This document shows positions 1 through 11,656 of a stretch of 64,000 nt of DNA, piece by piece. Every line of letters starts with the position of its first letter. Positions within the stretch are counted from its first letter, which is position 1. The notes under the pieces are model-generated. The model was not told the origin of the DNA, ran no database searches, and worked only from the letters and a program-made list of their open reading frames with translations. The DNA is from Rhodosorus marinus (Eukaryota; Rhodophyta; Stylonematophyceae; Stylonematales; Stylonemataceae), in the NCBI GenBank assembly GCA_029953675.1, contig JAMWBK010000004.1, forward strand, positions 310,001-374,000. Reading direction: 5' to 3'. The translations under genes were made by a program, and so were the position numbers.

Positions 1-161
1 CGAATTCCTGTACTATTCGTACAAGGATAGGAGCATCTCCTGGAAGAGGCTTCTCGGACCTGACACTTCTGGATTGCCTGGTTTTGTACAATGTTTCCAG
101 GTCCCTGCAAAGGCTGTTCCAGGAGATGTTCCTATCCTTGTACGAATAGTACAGGAATTCG
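1..161. repeat. Fold-back inverted repeat within gag remnant
   Basis: Bases 1-45 are the reverse complement of 117-161 at 44 of 45 positions, and weaker symmetry continues inward. The left arm is cut by the window edge, so the palindrome may be longer. Both arms belong to the copia-like gag remnant read on the minus strand, so a piece of the element was duplicated in inverted orientation, for example by aberrant reverse transcription or breakage and repair. Confidence 0.85.
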
Positions 162-720
162 CAATATTCCTCTTCCAGGACCTTCCGGAGTACCCGCCGT
201 TTTTCCTCGTCAGAGGGTGGTACCCCGGTGATTTCACGAATTTCGGAGAATTCGGACTCGAGCCAGTTGATTAGGGCTCGAGGTGATTCTGTCGCGTGTA
301 TCTTTCGTCTCTATAATCGCGCCCAGATGATGATGATGATGATCCGTTTATTCAGAGGCTAACTACCCTGAGAAGCGAGAGACAAGACGCTGATGACTCG
401 CGTCTACAAAAAAAGCAGCATTTGAGCTCCACAGGGTCAAAGAAAGCTCCGTGAGCAGACTATCTAGACGCCCTGGGTCGTTGCGAAAGCACCTCACAGC
501 CAGCGAGCCCAGATACTGTCAGCCGTCTCATGGCTGGGGGGGGTCGTATCTCTCGCGTAGCGCCGCCCACACCTCGTGGGGGCCTCCCTCCTTCGACGAG
601 GATAGCGCTATATCTAGTGCTGGTCTCCCCAGCACCCGCGAGAATCCTGCCGAGACATATCGTCTCTCGGCGTCACTGGCCTCTCCTGGATTGTCCAGTA
701 CCTCCCTGAGATCTTTCAAA
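160..720 (-). pseudogene. Ty1/copia-like gag remnant (UBN2-type)
   Basis: Two blocks on the minus strand read like the gag capsid domain of copia elements. The first, about 720-528, ends in the motif GPHEVWAALRERYDPP, matching the family pattern of an Ala/Trp-containing helix followed by LxxRY. The second, about 300-160, reads ALINWLESEFSEIREITG and later NISWNSLCRDLETLY, matching the later gag helices. Between them lies the 3'-end repeat at 330-470, which brings stop codons, so the reading frame is broken. No protease, integrase or RT is seen nearby. The family call rests on motif resemblance only. Confidence 0.55.
330..475 (-). repeat. Dispersed retroelement 3'-end repeat, copy A
   Basis: Read on the minus strand, this stretch ends in a CTGAATAAA box followed by a short ATC microsatellite tail. 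Related copies lie at about 23810-23935 (minus strand) and 42230-42300 (plus strand). Copies A and B share blocks such as CGCGTCATCAGCGT-like sequence over about 120 bp. The AATAAA-like box plus a simple-repeat tail is what one expects at the 3' end of a retroelement transcript. The full element is not visible. Confidence 0.6.
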
Positions 721-849
721 TCGAGGAAAAGCCTCTACCTGGAAGCGCCAGTGCCTGAAGGACAGGTACGACTACTTCTCCCCTCTAAACGCTGAGGGTA
801 GCTTGAAGTCCTTCAGACGCCGTCTGCGTCCGAGGCACTCCCCCTCGTC

Positions 850-2151
850 CCAACAACCATCTCACCTTCCCGTCACTTCTCTACACTACAGACCTTTCTC
901 TGAAAAAGGACCTTTCGTTGAGGTGGATCAGATCAGTGTTCAAAAGTCGATGTTTAAGATCATCGAATATCAAAATATCGGTCTGAACGGTAAAAAACAT
1001 GTAAGTATGGAGCTCTAATGTGACAAGATCTGACCTGCTCAGATGCGTCCACGCCCAAAATAGATAGACAGCACCATCACGTTGTCTGGGATAACCATTC
1101 TTGAAGAAATAGCGTAATGAAGTCTTAAGTTTTGATACGTCATCATCCAATTCTGGTCACGAGCTCATAACATAAAAGAAAAAACGATATTTTGGAAGCG
1201 GTAAAGTGGAGATTAGATCAAATCTGGTCAAAAAAGCATATTATAGAACTCCCCTGGATGTTGCTTTACGTTTCGTCTAGTTAATTATTGGGTATGGAAA
1301 ACGGATCTATGACGATGTAGATTGATATTTTGAGTCCAAGTCCACGTAAAATTTACAAAATATATGTACTATACCGCATAAATGTGATTCGACTGAAACT
1401 CGAAAATAATATCCGGACAAAATTATTAATCTGACAACGTATATTGTATATACAGTAATGAATTTTTAATAATACATTACTAATATTGTGTTAATGGTTT
1501 CAAGCCCTAAATATTAGGAATATTGAACCTATTTACAATAATAATATTGGATTTTAGGGTAAAACAGGCATAAAGTTTTAAAAAATATATATTGCACTGT
1601 TTATATCAATGAAGGGATACTTCGAGGAGTTGAGCGAGGGTCTTGGCCTTGAGACTTGGTTTCTGAGGCAGAAACGCTGGTTGTATTCGACGATGAAGAT
1701 GAGGTTCCTGTCGTTGGAAACATCTGGGTAATTTTTTCGTCTTGTTCAGACAGAGAGAGAGAGCAGAGATACTCTCTTTCTCGTGACGGTTAACTTGGAA
1801 TTAGGAATCTTTCTCGGGCACCGCCCCCTCCCCCCTCCTTCAAGTGTGAAACCTTGTTCGGATCCTCTTCGTCTGTGCGAAATGACGTTTTTAGAGCCGT
1901 TTTGAGGCGGGTCGTAAAATGGCGCTGGAGGCATTGGAGTTTCATGGGAACTTTGGGGAAGGAGGGGGAGGGGGTATATTGAGTAGATGGTAGGAATTTT
2001 GGTTTAGGCTCGCGGATCTTCTTTTTCTTTTAAGCTCAACTGAGCTTTTTAATTAAGATCAGTGTTCTTTTTGTGACCCCCAGAATGGTTTAGTAGGTAG
2101 CGTGTCAGGTTTTTGAGTTTTGTGGGTGTGCGGGTCCGCGCGTGGGAAACG
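850..2151. other. Gene-poor AT-rich interval upstream of PRP8
   Basis: No gene is supported here. From about 1150 to 1620 the sequence is strongly AT-rich with many short stops. From 1740 to 2151 it holds purine-rich runs and a GAGAGAGA tract before the PRP8 start, which probably include the PRP8 promoter and 5' UTR. No TATA element can be assigned with confidence. Confidence 0.5.
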
Positions 2152-5100
2152 ATGGAAGGGAAGTCGGGGAATGGTAGTGCTTGGGGGAGTAGTGTGACGA
2201 ATGGGGGTGGATCGGATGGCTCACAACCTCCTCCTCCGCCGCCAGGAATGGCGAACGGGGCTCCTGGTTCTACGGGTGGGGGCTTTGGAATGCAGGTTCC
2301 TGGATATGCGCCGGGGGTAACCCCGAATGCGATTCCTTACGGTAGCAATCGTCCGGTGAGTCCGCCAAAGGAAATAACTCCTCTTGGAGTGGGAAGGGGC
2401 GAATCTCAGGTGCCCGGAAAGGAAGTAAACGGGGCCGAGGATGCTGTAGATATGGAGACGGATGAAAGCATGGAGGAGGGTGAGAACACTGAGCTCGAGC
2501 GAAAGGCAAAGAAGTGGGCGAAGATGGTCAAGCAGAAGTACGCAACCAAGCGCAAGTTTGGATTTGTGGACTTGCAGAAGGAGGATCTTCCCCCAGAGCA
2601 CTTGCGCAAGCTTGTAAAGGACCACGGTGATATGACGTCGAAAAAGTTTAGGAGGGATAAACGAGTCTATCTTGGGGCTCTCAAGTACGTTCCTCACGCG
2701 GTCTTGAAGCTTTTGGAGAATATGCCAATGCCATGGGAGCAAGTGAGGTTCGTCAACGTGTTGTATCACATCACCGGCGCTCTGACCTTTGTGAATGAAG
2801 TCCCCCGTGTGATCGAGCCAGTGTATATTGCTCAATGGGGAACGATGTGGATTATGATGAGACGGGAGAAACGAGATCGGAGGCACTTTAGGCGAGTAAG
2901 ATTTCCTCCGTTTGACGATGAGGAGCCACCGCTCGACTACGGAGACAATGTCGTAGACGTGGATCCTTTGGAAGCTATTCGGTTGGATCTGGACGAGGAT
3001 GAGGACTCGGCAGTTTACGAGTGGTTCTACGATCACAAGCCTCTAGCAGACACCAAGTATGTCAACGGCAAGTCGTTCAAGAGCTACCATCTGGACCTGC
3101 CCATCATGGCGGCGCTACACCGACTTGCATCGCAGCTTTTATCCGACCTGTATGACCCCAACTACTTCTACCTGTTCGACAAGAGGGCTTTCTATACTAC
3201 AAAAGCTCTTAATATGGCCATACCCGGAGGACCCAAGTTCGAACCCTTGCACAGAGATGTTGATGAAGGGGATGAGGACTGGAACGAATTCAACGATATC
3301 AACAAGTTGATCATTCGAAGACAAATTCGCTCGGAATACAAGGTCGCGTTTCCGCATCTGTACAACAATCGCCCAAGGGACGTCTCCATTTCGACGTACA
3401 GATATCCGCAGACAATGTATGTGAAAAGTGACGACCCTGATTTGCCGGCTTTTTACTTTGATCCGTTGCTGAACCCGATAGTGTCGAAAACATCAAAGAC
3501 TCGAGCCCACGTTCGGGCAAATGACAAGGAAGCGGATGGGAAGGACAGGGAAGAGGAGAACGAGGGAGGCGAGTTTGGTGATGGTTATGATGATGCTTTC
3601 AGAATGCCTGGGACTTTTGCCCCGATGCTGGAGGACGAGCCGCTTTATTCGGAAATGACCGCCGCCGGCATCGGCTTGTATTGGGCACCGGCGCCTTTCA
3701 ACAAGAGATCCGGATACTGCCGGCGCGTTGTTGATGTGCCTCTCATCAAGAACTGGTACATGGAAAGATGCCCTGGTAAGGCGCCTGTGAAAGTCCGTGT
3801 AAGCTACCAGAAGCTGCTCAAGAACTATGTATTCAACGAGCTTCACAATAGACCCGCAAAGGCGAGAGCTAGGAAGTCGCTGTTCAAGGCGCTCAAGAAC
3901 ACCAAGTTCTTCCAGACGACGGAGATAGACTGGGTCGAGGCCGGACTCCAGGTTTGCCGCCAGGGGCACAATATGTTAAATTTGCTCATCCATCGCAAGA
4001 AGTTGAACTATCTTCACCTTGACTACAATTTCAACCTGAAGCCAATCAAAACGCTGACAACGAAGGAGCGAAAGAAGTCGCGGTTTGGAAACGCCTTCCA
4101 TTTGTGTCGAGAGATCTTGCGGTTGACCAAGTTGATTGTTGACTGCCACGTCCAGTACCGTTTGGGCAATGTGGATGCTTTCCAGCTTGCGGATGGCCTT
4201 CAGTACGCGTTCTCGCATGTTGGACAGCTCACCGGGATGTACAGATACAAGTATAAGCTGATGAGGCAGATTCGAATGTGCAAGGACCTCAAGCACGTGA
4301 TGTACCACAGATTTAACACTGGTCCGGTCGGCAAAGGCCCGGGAGTCGGCTTTTGGGCACCTGTTTGGCGGGTATGGATATTCTTCCTGCGAGGAATAGT
4401 TCCGCTTCTCGAACGCTGGCTTGGTAACTTGCTCGCTCGACAGTTCGAAGGAAGAAATTCCAAGGGGATCGCAAAGACGGTCACAAAGCAGAGGGTTGAG
4501 TCTCACTTCGATCTTGAACTGCGTGCATCAATCATGAACGATATCTTGGAGATGATGCCGGAGGGCGTCCGAGCAAGCAAAGCGAGGACGATCCAGCAAC
4601 ACATGTCAGAATCTTGGAGATGCTGGAAGGCAAATATTCCGTGGAAGGTTCCCGGACTGCCCGCGCCAATTGAGAACATCATTATTAGATACGTGAAGTC
4701 AAAGGCAGACTGGTGGACAAACGTCGCGCATTTCAACCGGGAGCGTATTCGACGTGGAGCCACGGTAGACAAGACGGTGGTGAAGAAAAACCTCGGACGT
4801 CTGACGAGGTTGTGGCTGAAAGCGGAGCAGGAGAGGCAGCACAACTACCTGAAGGACGGGCCATACGTATCCTCCGAGGAAGCGGTAGCGATGTACACCA
4901 CGATGGTGCACTGGTTGGAATCCCGAAAGTTTGCACCTATACCGTTCCCACCGCTGTCTTACAAGCATGACACAAAACTGTTGATCTTGGCGCTGGAAAG
5001 GCTCAAGGAACAGTACAGCGTAAAGACGAGGCTTAACCAAAGCCAGAGAGAGGAGCTTGGGCTAGTTGAACAGGCATATGACAACCCGCATGAGGCGCTG

Positions 5101-8100
5101 AGTAGGATCAAGCGGCATTTATTGACGCAGAGGGCGTTCAAAGAGGTTGGCCTAGAATTTATGGACAACTACAATCACTTGGTGCCTGTGTATGACATTG
5201 AGCCCATGGAAAAAATCACCGATTCATATCTAGACCAGTACCTGTGGTATGAAGCAGACAAACGACGACTGTTCCCGAACTGGATCAAACCTGCTGATGC
5301 AGAGCCTCCTCCGCTGCTCGCTTACAAGTGGTGTGTTGGCATCAACAATGTTCCTGACGTTTGGTACACCAGCAACGGAGAAACGCTAGTTCACTATCAG
5401 GCGCGATTGGATAAGATAGCTGAAAAGATCGACCTGAACATCCTGAGCAGATTGTTACGATTGATTATGGACCATAATATCGCGGACTATATCACGGCGA
5501 AGAACACTGTTGTTATCTCGTACAAGGATATGATGCACACCAACTCCTACGGTATTATTCGTGGGTTGCAGTTTTCCTCCTTTGTGATGCAGTACTACTG
5601 CTTACAGATTGACCTGCTCACGCTCGGCTTGACCAGGGCTGCGGAACTTGCCGGACCTCCTCAGCTGCCGAACGACTTCTTGACGTTTAGGGACCCAACG
5701 CTTGCGACTGTACACCCGATTCGAATGTATTGCAGAATTGTGGATATTGTGTACATGGTGCTACGTTTCGATGCTGAGGACTCCAAGGATCTGGTTCAGA
5801 GGTTCTTAACTGAGCATCCGGATCCCAACAATGAGAATATTGTTGGCTACAACAACAAGAAATGCTGGCCGAGAGACGCAAGAATGAGGTTGATGAAGCA
5901 CGATGTGAACCTGGGCAGAGCCGTGTTCTGGGATATTGAGAACCGGATCCCGCGATCGATTGCTACGTTAAGCTGGGAGAATGCGTTCGTTTCAGTCTAC
6001 AGCAAGGATAACCCCAACATGCTGTTCGAGATGTCCGGATTGGAAATCCGAATTTTACCCAAGATGAGAGCGGATGGAGGAGTCCTACCCCAGGGCGATG
6101 GTATCTGGAGTTTACAGAACGAGGCGACCAAGGAGAAGACGGCGGTTGCATACCTGAGGGTAGGAGACGATGCAATGGCCAACTTTGAAAATAGAACGAG
6201 GCAGATATTGATGTCTTCCGGATCGACAACGTTCACAAAGATTGCAAACAAATGGAATACTGCTCTGATTGGGCTCATGACGTATTACCGTGAGGCCGTT
6301 GTAAATACTCAGGAGCTGTTAGATCTTTTGGTGAAGAGTGAAAATCGAATCCAGACGCGTATTAAGATCGGGCTCAACTCGAAGATGCCCAGCCGGTTCC
6401 CACCGGTTGTGTTCTACACGCCTAAAGAGCTTGGCGGTAAGCGTCTGCCATGGGTTGAAGCACTTTACTAGTACTCGTGCCGGAGCCCCTCTAAAGAGTT
6501 TTTTCGATTGTATTGTTTCTTTCCTATTCTAAAAAAGGTCTCGGAATGCTTTCAATGGGCCACGTCCTGATCCCGCAAAGCGATCTCCGAGTTGCGAAGC
6601 AGACAGATGCTGGAGGGATTACGCACTTCAGGTCAGGCCTGAGCCACGACGAGGACCAGTTAATTCCAAACTTGTACCGCTACATTCAACCGTGGGAAAG
6701 TGAGTTTGTGGACTCCCAGAGAGTGTGGGCGGAATATGCGCTCAAGAGACAGGAAGCCATGGCCCAGAACCGACGTTTGACGCTTGAGGACCTAGAAGAC
6801 AGTTGGGATCGTGGAATTCCTCGGATTAACACGTTGTTCCAGAAGGATCGACACACGCTGGCGTACGACAAGGGATGGAGAGTGCGGTTGGACTTTAAGA
6901 AGTATACCCAGGCCAGAAATGATCCCTTCTGGTGGACCCATCAGAGGCATGACGGCAAGCTGTGGAACTTGAACAACTACAGAACGGATATGATCCAAGC
7001 TCTTGGAGGCGTGGAGGGCATACTCGAGCACACCCTGTTTAAGGGTACTTACTTCCCCACTTGGGAGGGACTGTTCTGGGAGAAGGCGTCCGGCTTCGAG
7101 GAAAGCATGAAATACAAGAAACTGACGAACGCCCAGCGATCTGGTCTCAACCAGATCCCAAACAGGCGTTTCACTCTTTGGTGGAGTCCCACCATTAACA
7201 GGGCTAACGTCTACGTCGGTTTCCAGGTGCAACTCGATCTCACGGGAATTTTCATGCACGGAAAGATTCCAACGTTGAAGATCTCGCTGATTCAGATTTT
7301 CAGGGCGCATCTTTGGCAGAAAATTCATGAATCTGTTGTCATGGATCTTTGCCAAGTGTTGGACCAAGAGCTCGATTCCCTGGAGATTGAGACGGTGCAG
7401 AAGGAAACCATTCATCCGAGAAAATCCTACAAAATGAACTCTTCGTGTGCGGACGTTCTATTGTTCGCCGCTAGCAAGTGGACCGTAACGCGCCCCAGCT
7501 TTTTGGCGGAGGAAAAGGACGTGAGCGATGGATCAACAACAACGAAGTATTGGATTGACGTGCAGCTGCGGTGGGGTGATTACGACTCCCATGATATCGC
7601 GCGATACGCGCGGGCGAAGTTTTTGGACTACACCACGGACAACATGTCCATCTATCCGTCACCAACCGGAGTGCTTGTTGCCATTGATCTTGCCTACAAC
7701 CTTTACGCAGCTTACGGAAACTGGATACCGGGAATGAAGCCGTTGATGCAACAGGCACTGGCGAAGGTCATGAAGGCCAACCCAGCTTTGTATGTTCTTC
7801 GGGAGAGAATTCGAAAGGGTCTCCAGCTGTACTCTTCGGAGCCGACAGAGCCCTATTTGAACTCTCAGAATTACGGAGAACTGTTTGGCAACCAGATTAT
7901 TTGGTTTGTGGACGACACCAACGTATACAGAGTGACCATTCACAAGACGTTCGAAGGGAACTGGGTGACGAAGCCGATCAACGGAGCAATTTTCATATTC
8001 AATCCCCGCACCGGGCAGCTTTTCCTGAAGATCATCCACACGAGTGTCTGGAGCGGACAGAAGCGTCTCAGCCAGCTTGCAAAGTGGAAGACCGCTGAGG

Positions 8101-9693
8101 AAGTTGCCGCTCTAATTCGATCGCTTCCAGTGGAAGAACAGCCGAAGCAAATCGTTGTGACGAGGAAGGGAATGCTTGATCCATTGGAGATTCACCTCAT
8201 CGACTTCCCGAACATTGTGATCAAGGGTTCAGATCTACAACTACCGTTCCAGGCGCTGCTGCGCGTGGAGAAGTTTGGAGATCTTATCCTCAAGGCAACC
8301 GAACCACAGATGGTGCTTTTCAATGTTTACGATGATTGGTTACAGAGCGTGTCGTCATATACCGCTTTCTCGAGAATGATTTTGATTCTTAGGGCGTTAC
8401 ATGTGAACAATGAGAGGACGAAGATCATCCTGAGACCGGACCCGAGCATCACGACAGAGCCGCATCACGTATGGCCAACGCTCTCGGATGAGGACTGGAT
8501 CAAGGTTGAGGTTGCGCTGAAGAACCTGATTCTCGCGGACTATGGCAAGAAGAACAACGTCAACGTCGGAAGCTTGACGCAGACTGAGATTCGTGACATT
8601 ATCCTGGGAGCGGAGATCACACCCCCGAGTCTACAGCGGCAACAGATCGCGGAGATTGAGAAGACAGCGCAGGAGCAAAGTCAGATGACTGCGGTGACCA
8701 CGAAGTCGACCGACGTCCATGGGCAGCAGATGATCTCGACAACGACCTCGAACTATGAGCAGCAGGCCTTTGCCAGTCGAACTGACTGGCGGGTGCGAGC
8801 GATCTCGGCAACCAATCTGCACATGAGGACGAATCACATATATGTGCCCTCTGATGACATCAAGGAGAGCATGTTCACATATGTGTTACCGAAGAACATC
8901 TTGAAGAGGTTCATTTCTATTGCCGATTTGAGGACTCAGATTGCGGGGTACCTGTACGGAGTGTCGCCGCCTGACAATCCGCATGTGAAGGAAATTCGGT
9001 GCATTGTGATGCCGCCCCAGATTGGAAACCACCAAAAGGTGACATTGCCGAACCAGCTGCCAGAACATGACATTCTCTCGGAGATGGAGCCCCTAGGATG
9101 GATTCATACACAGCCCACAGGATGGGTACACACGAATCCCAACGAGCTGTCGCAGCTGAGCCCTGTGGACGTGGTGACAACTTCCAAAGTGATGTCGGAG
9201 AACAAGTCGTGGGACGGACAGAAGTCTGTTGTCCTGACTGTTTCCTTCACACCTGGAAGCTGCTCGTTGGCGGCGTTCAAGCTGACACCGTCTGGATACG
9301 AATGGGGACGATCGAACAAGAGCACGGACACGATGACGAACCCGACTGGATTTATGCTCTCTCACTTTGAAAAGGTGCAGATGCTTCTCAGCGATCGGTT
9401 CCTCGGCTTCTTCCTAACACCCGATCAGGTAAGGTGGCAGCCCTTGAAGACCGCCGTAACTATCCAGTTCTAGCTGACTAACAATATACTGCTTTGCAAT
9501 TCGAATAACTTAGGGATCCTGGAACTACAACTTTATGGGGGTCAAGCACAGCACGAACATGAAGTACGGAGTCAGGATAGCCAACCCAAAGGAGTTCTAT
9601 GATGACTCACATAGACACACCCACTTCCTCAACTTCTCGACGCTTGAGGGAGCTGACGCAACAGACGCCGATCGCGACGACAACTTTGTATAG
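2152..9693 (+). CDS. PRP8: Pre-mRNA-processing-splicing factor 8 (PRP8)
   Basis: Core U5 snRNP protein that scaffolds the spliceosome active site in the nucleus. Exons are 2152-6436, 6538-9428 and 9514-9693, giving 2451 residues; human PRP8 has 2335. The extra length lies mainly in a Pro/Gly-rich and acidic N-terminus containing PPPPPP and [12 protein letters not shown]. The body is almost collinear with the family: PRP8 N-terminal domain, RT-like core, linker and endonuclease-like regions, RNase H-like domain (about 1870-2105) and C-terminal Jab1/MPN domain (about 2180-2430, with [11 protein letters not shown]). The first ATG in the conserved frame, 2152, was taken; the frame is open further upstream without an ATG. 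The introns are 101 and 85 nt: the first splits GG before LGMLSMGH, the second precedes GSWNYNFMG. Identity is certain; the exact start is less so. Confidence 0.98.
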
Positions 9694-10407
9694 ACCCGGA
9701 CCTCCTGACGATACGTGCCGAAAAAGTCTGCTACACTACACGCCAAGAAACTATATGGTAGTTTCTATAAATTGATCGTATTAACAATAAGTCGAATGTT
9801 TTTACCATATAAACACCCAAATTCCTACCCCCCCCCCCTTTTTTCTCCTCTGTCCCACGTTTAAATTTTATTCTCAAAAACAAGAAGAAGGACGAGCTTG
9901 GGGGGGTTGTAACCTCCCAACATCCCCCTTTTTTTAAGTGCAACAACCCTGTGCCAATCCAATCACGAATTTCCAGGAAATAAGTATTAATAATAAAAAC
10001 GAGCCGTTTGAACTTTGGAAAAAAAATTGTTTAGGGGGGGGGGGGTTAGGGGAGTATTTGATTGTACAGGGCCAGGAAAACTTGGCCAATGTTACAAATA
10101 GTGTTGACGTTTGATCCCAGAGGCCCAAATAGATCAGAAAAATTAGGCTGATGTTACTTTCCTTGGAAGTTGGTGCGGTTTGGTGGTCTGATAGGGAAGG
10201 TGGGGAGGAGGGAGACTTTGGAGAGGGAGGGAGGGAGGAGAGGCTTGAAGTTAGGACGTAAAAGAGTTTTTGGATTCTTTTGAAGTACGGAAGTGTTTCA
10301 TATTTATATTGGAATAGATTTGTGTGAGGGGGGGAGGGAGGCAGGGAGGGAGACGTCGATCGGAGACGAGAGTTTGGGGGTTTTAGAAGTGGTTAGGTCG
10401 TGAGGGG
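9694..10407. other. PRP8-OSCP intergenic region with C and G tracts
   Basis: No gene is seen. The interval carries an 11-base C run (9828-9838) and a 12-base G run (10034-10045), about 200 bp apart and complementary, then GGGAGG-rich sequence just before the OSCP start. It probably holds the PRP8 3' UTR and the OSCP promoter. Confidence 0.5.
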
Positions 10408-11442
10408 ATGATGTTGTTGTCGGTATTTGCTGCGAGGAGCAGCTTGAAGGCGTTGCCGGTAAGTGAATAAGCACAAAGAAAAAAAGGATTGAGGAAGGAG
10501 GCTTTTATCGCCTGTGGTGGGTTCTCGGTGTGGTTTTTTGGGAAAGTCTAACTGTGTAGGTGTTATGTTCTTCTTTTGGTGTGTCTTTTATTGTTTCTGA
10601 GCAGACCTTGGCTCGCGGAGGTTCTTTAATTGCTTCCAGGGGTATGGCATCGGCGGCTGGTGCGCCTGTGGTGAGTATCCGTCATCAATTCCGAAGGTTT
10701 GAGGCGTTTTGTTGTGAGATTGAATGGGGGATCTGACTTTTGGTATGAATTTGTTTGACACGTGGTAGGAGGACAGAACGGGTGGGAAGCTCAGCGAAAC
10801 CTACTCCAAAGCACTTTTCGAGGCGGGGACAAAGGGAAAGGCGTTTGAAGCTGTGGTAAATGACGTATCGACGATCCAGAAGTACAGACAGGAGAGTGTA
10901 GCTTTCCGAGAATTCCTCGATAATCCGACTATTTCGCGCTCGGTGAGTGAAGGGCAAAAGCTCAAGCACCGAACTTATTCTTGCGTTTGTACGTGTCCGA
11001 ATCTCTTCTAAACTTCGAACTGTTTGTTTCTCGATTGGTTTTTACCTAGTTCAAGGCGAAGATCTTATCTGGGACAGTGGCTCCCAAGCTCGAACTCAGC
11101 AGTGTTATGAAGGAATTCCTTACTGTAACTGCGGACAACGGACGAGCAAATGAGTTGGGCCCGATTTTAGCGACATTTTTGAAGAACTATACCACTTCGG
11201 GTGCCTCGGCCAAGGGTATGGTGACTGCCGCTGAACCTCTGACCCCATGGCAGAAAGCCTCGCTCGAGAAACAGCTTGTACAAAGGTTCTTCCCAGATGG
11301 CAGCAAGTCTTCTTTGGATCTCGAGTTCAAGCTCGATACCACGCTCCTCGGTGGCTATACTGCCGAAATTGATGAGCGTTTCATCGACATGTCGCTGCGC
11401 AACGAGGCCTTGCAAGTAGATGACATCGTCAAGACGTCCTAA
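10408..11442 (+). CDS. Mitochondrial ATP synthase OSCP (delta-type) subunit
   Basis: Stator subunit of the mitochondrial F1Fo ATP synthase that links the peripheral stalk to the F1 head. Exons are 10408-10458, 10605-10670, 10769-10942 and 11050-11442, giving 227 residues. The first 30-40 residues (MMLLSVFAARSSLKALP, then Arg/Ser-rich sequence with no acidic residue) look like a mitochondrial presequence. The OSCP domain starts near SETYSKALFEAG and includes FREFLDNPTIS. The C-terminal end shows LDTTLLGGYTAEIDERFIDMS, modified in this family from the usual LIGGxxVxxGDxxxDxS; the glycine pair is kept. Intron lengths are 146, 98 and 107 nt. A plastid AtpD is less likely given the presequence and the OSCP-like length. 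The start is the first of two adjacent ATG codons. Confidence 0.93.
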
Positions 11443-11592
11443 ATTTAACGCAACACGAGAAAAATTTACTTTCATTTCTGTAAAACGAGCTCAGTTCCGC
11501 TACGGAAGCAATGCCTACTTCCGTGAGTGGCAAGCCGTGCTTGACGCAGAGGCAAAATATTAAAGCAGTTTTGGCTGAAGTTTTCAAAGGAG

Positions 11593-11656
11593 TCAGTAGT
11601 TGGAATTGCCAACCCGACTGCCAGTTAGCCGTTGGGTTGGCAATTCCAACTACTGA
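11593..11656. repeat. Perfect 23-bp inverted repeat (hairpin)
   Basis: Arms 11593-11615 and 11634-11656 are exact reverse complements over 23 bp, separated by 18 bases. The arms start with TCAGTAGTTGG. The hairpin lies 150 bp past the OSCP stop codon and inside no coding frame I can support. A second, weaker hairpin follows at 11696-11719 (arms GCAAGTC...GACTTGC). These could be part of the OSCP 3' UTR, a small-RNA precursor or a remnant of a fold-back element. Confidence 0.8.

Noticed and set aside
2221-3036. Long open frame of 271 codons on the minus strand inside PRP8
   Set aside because: It lies antisense to a highly conserved exon and shows only the mirrored codon pattern of PRP8, without family features.
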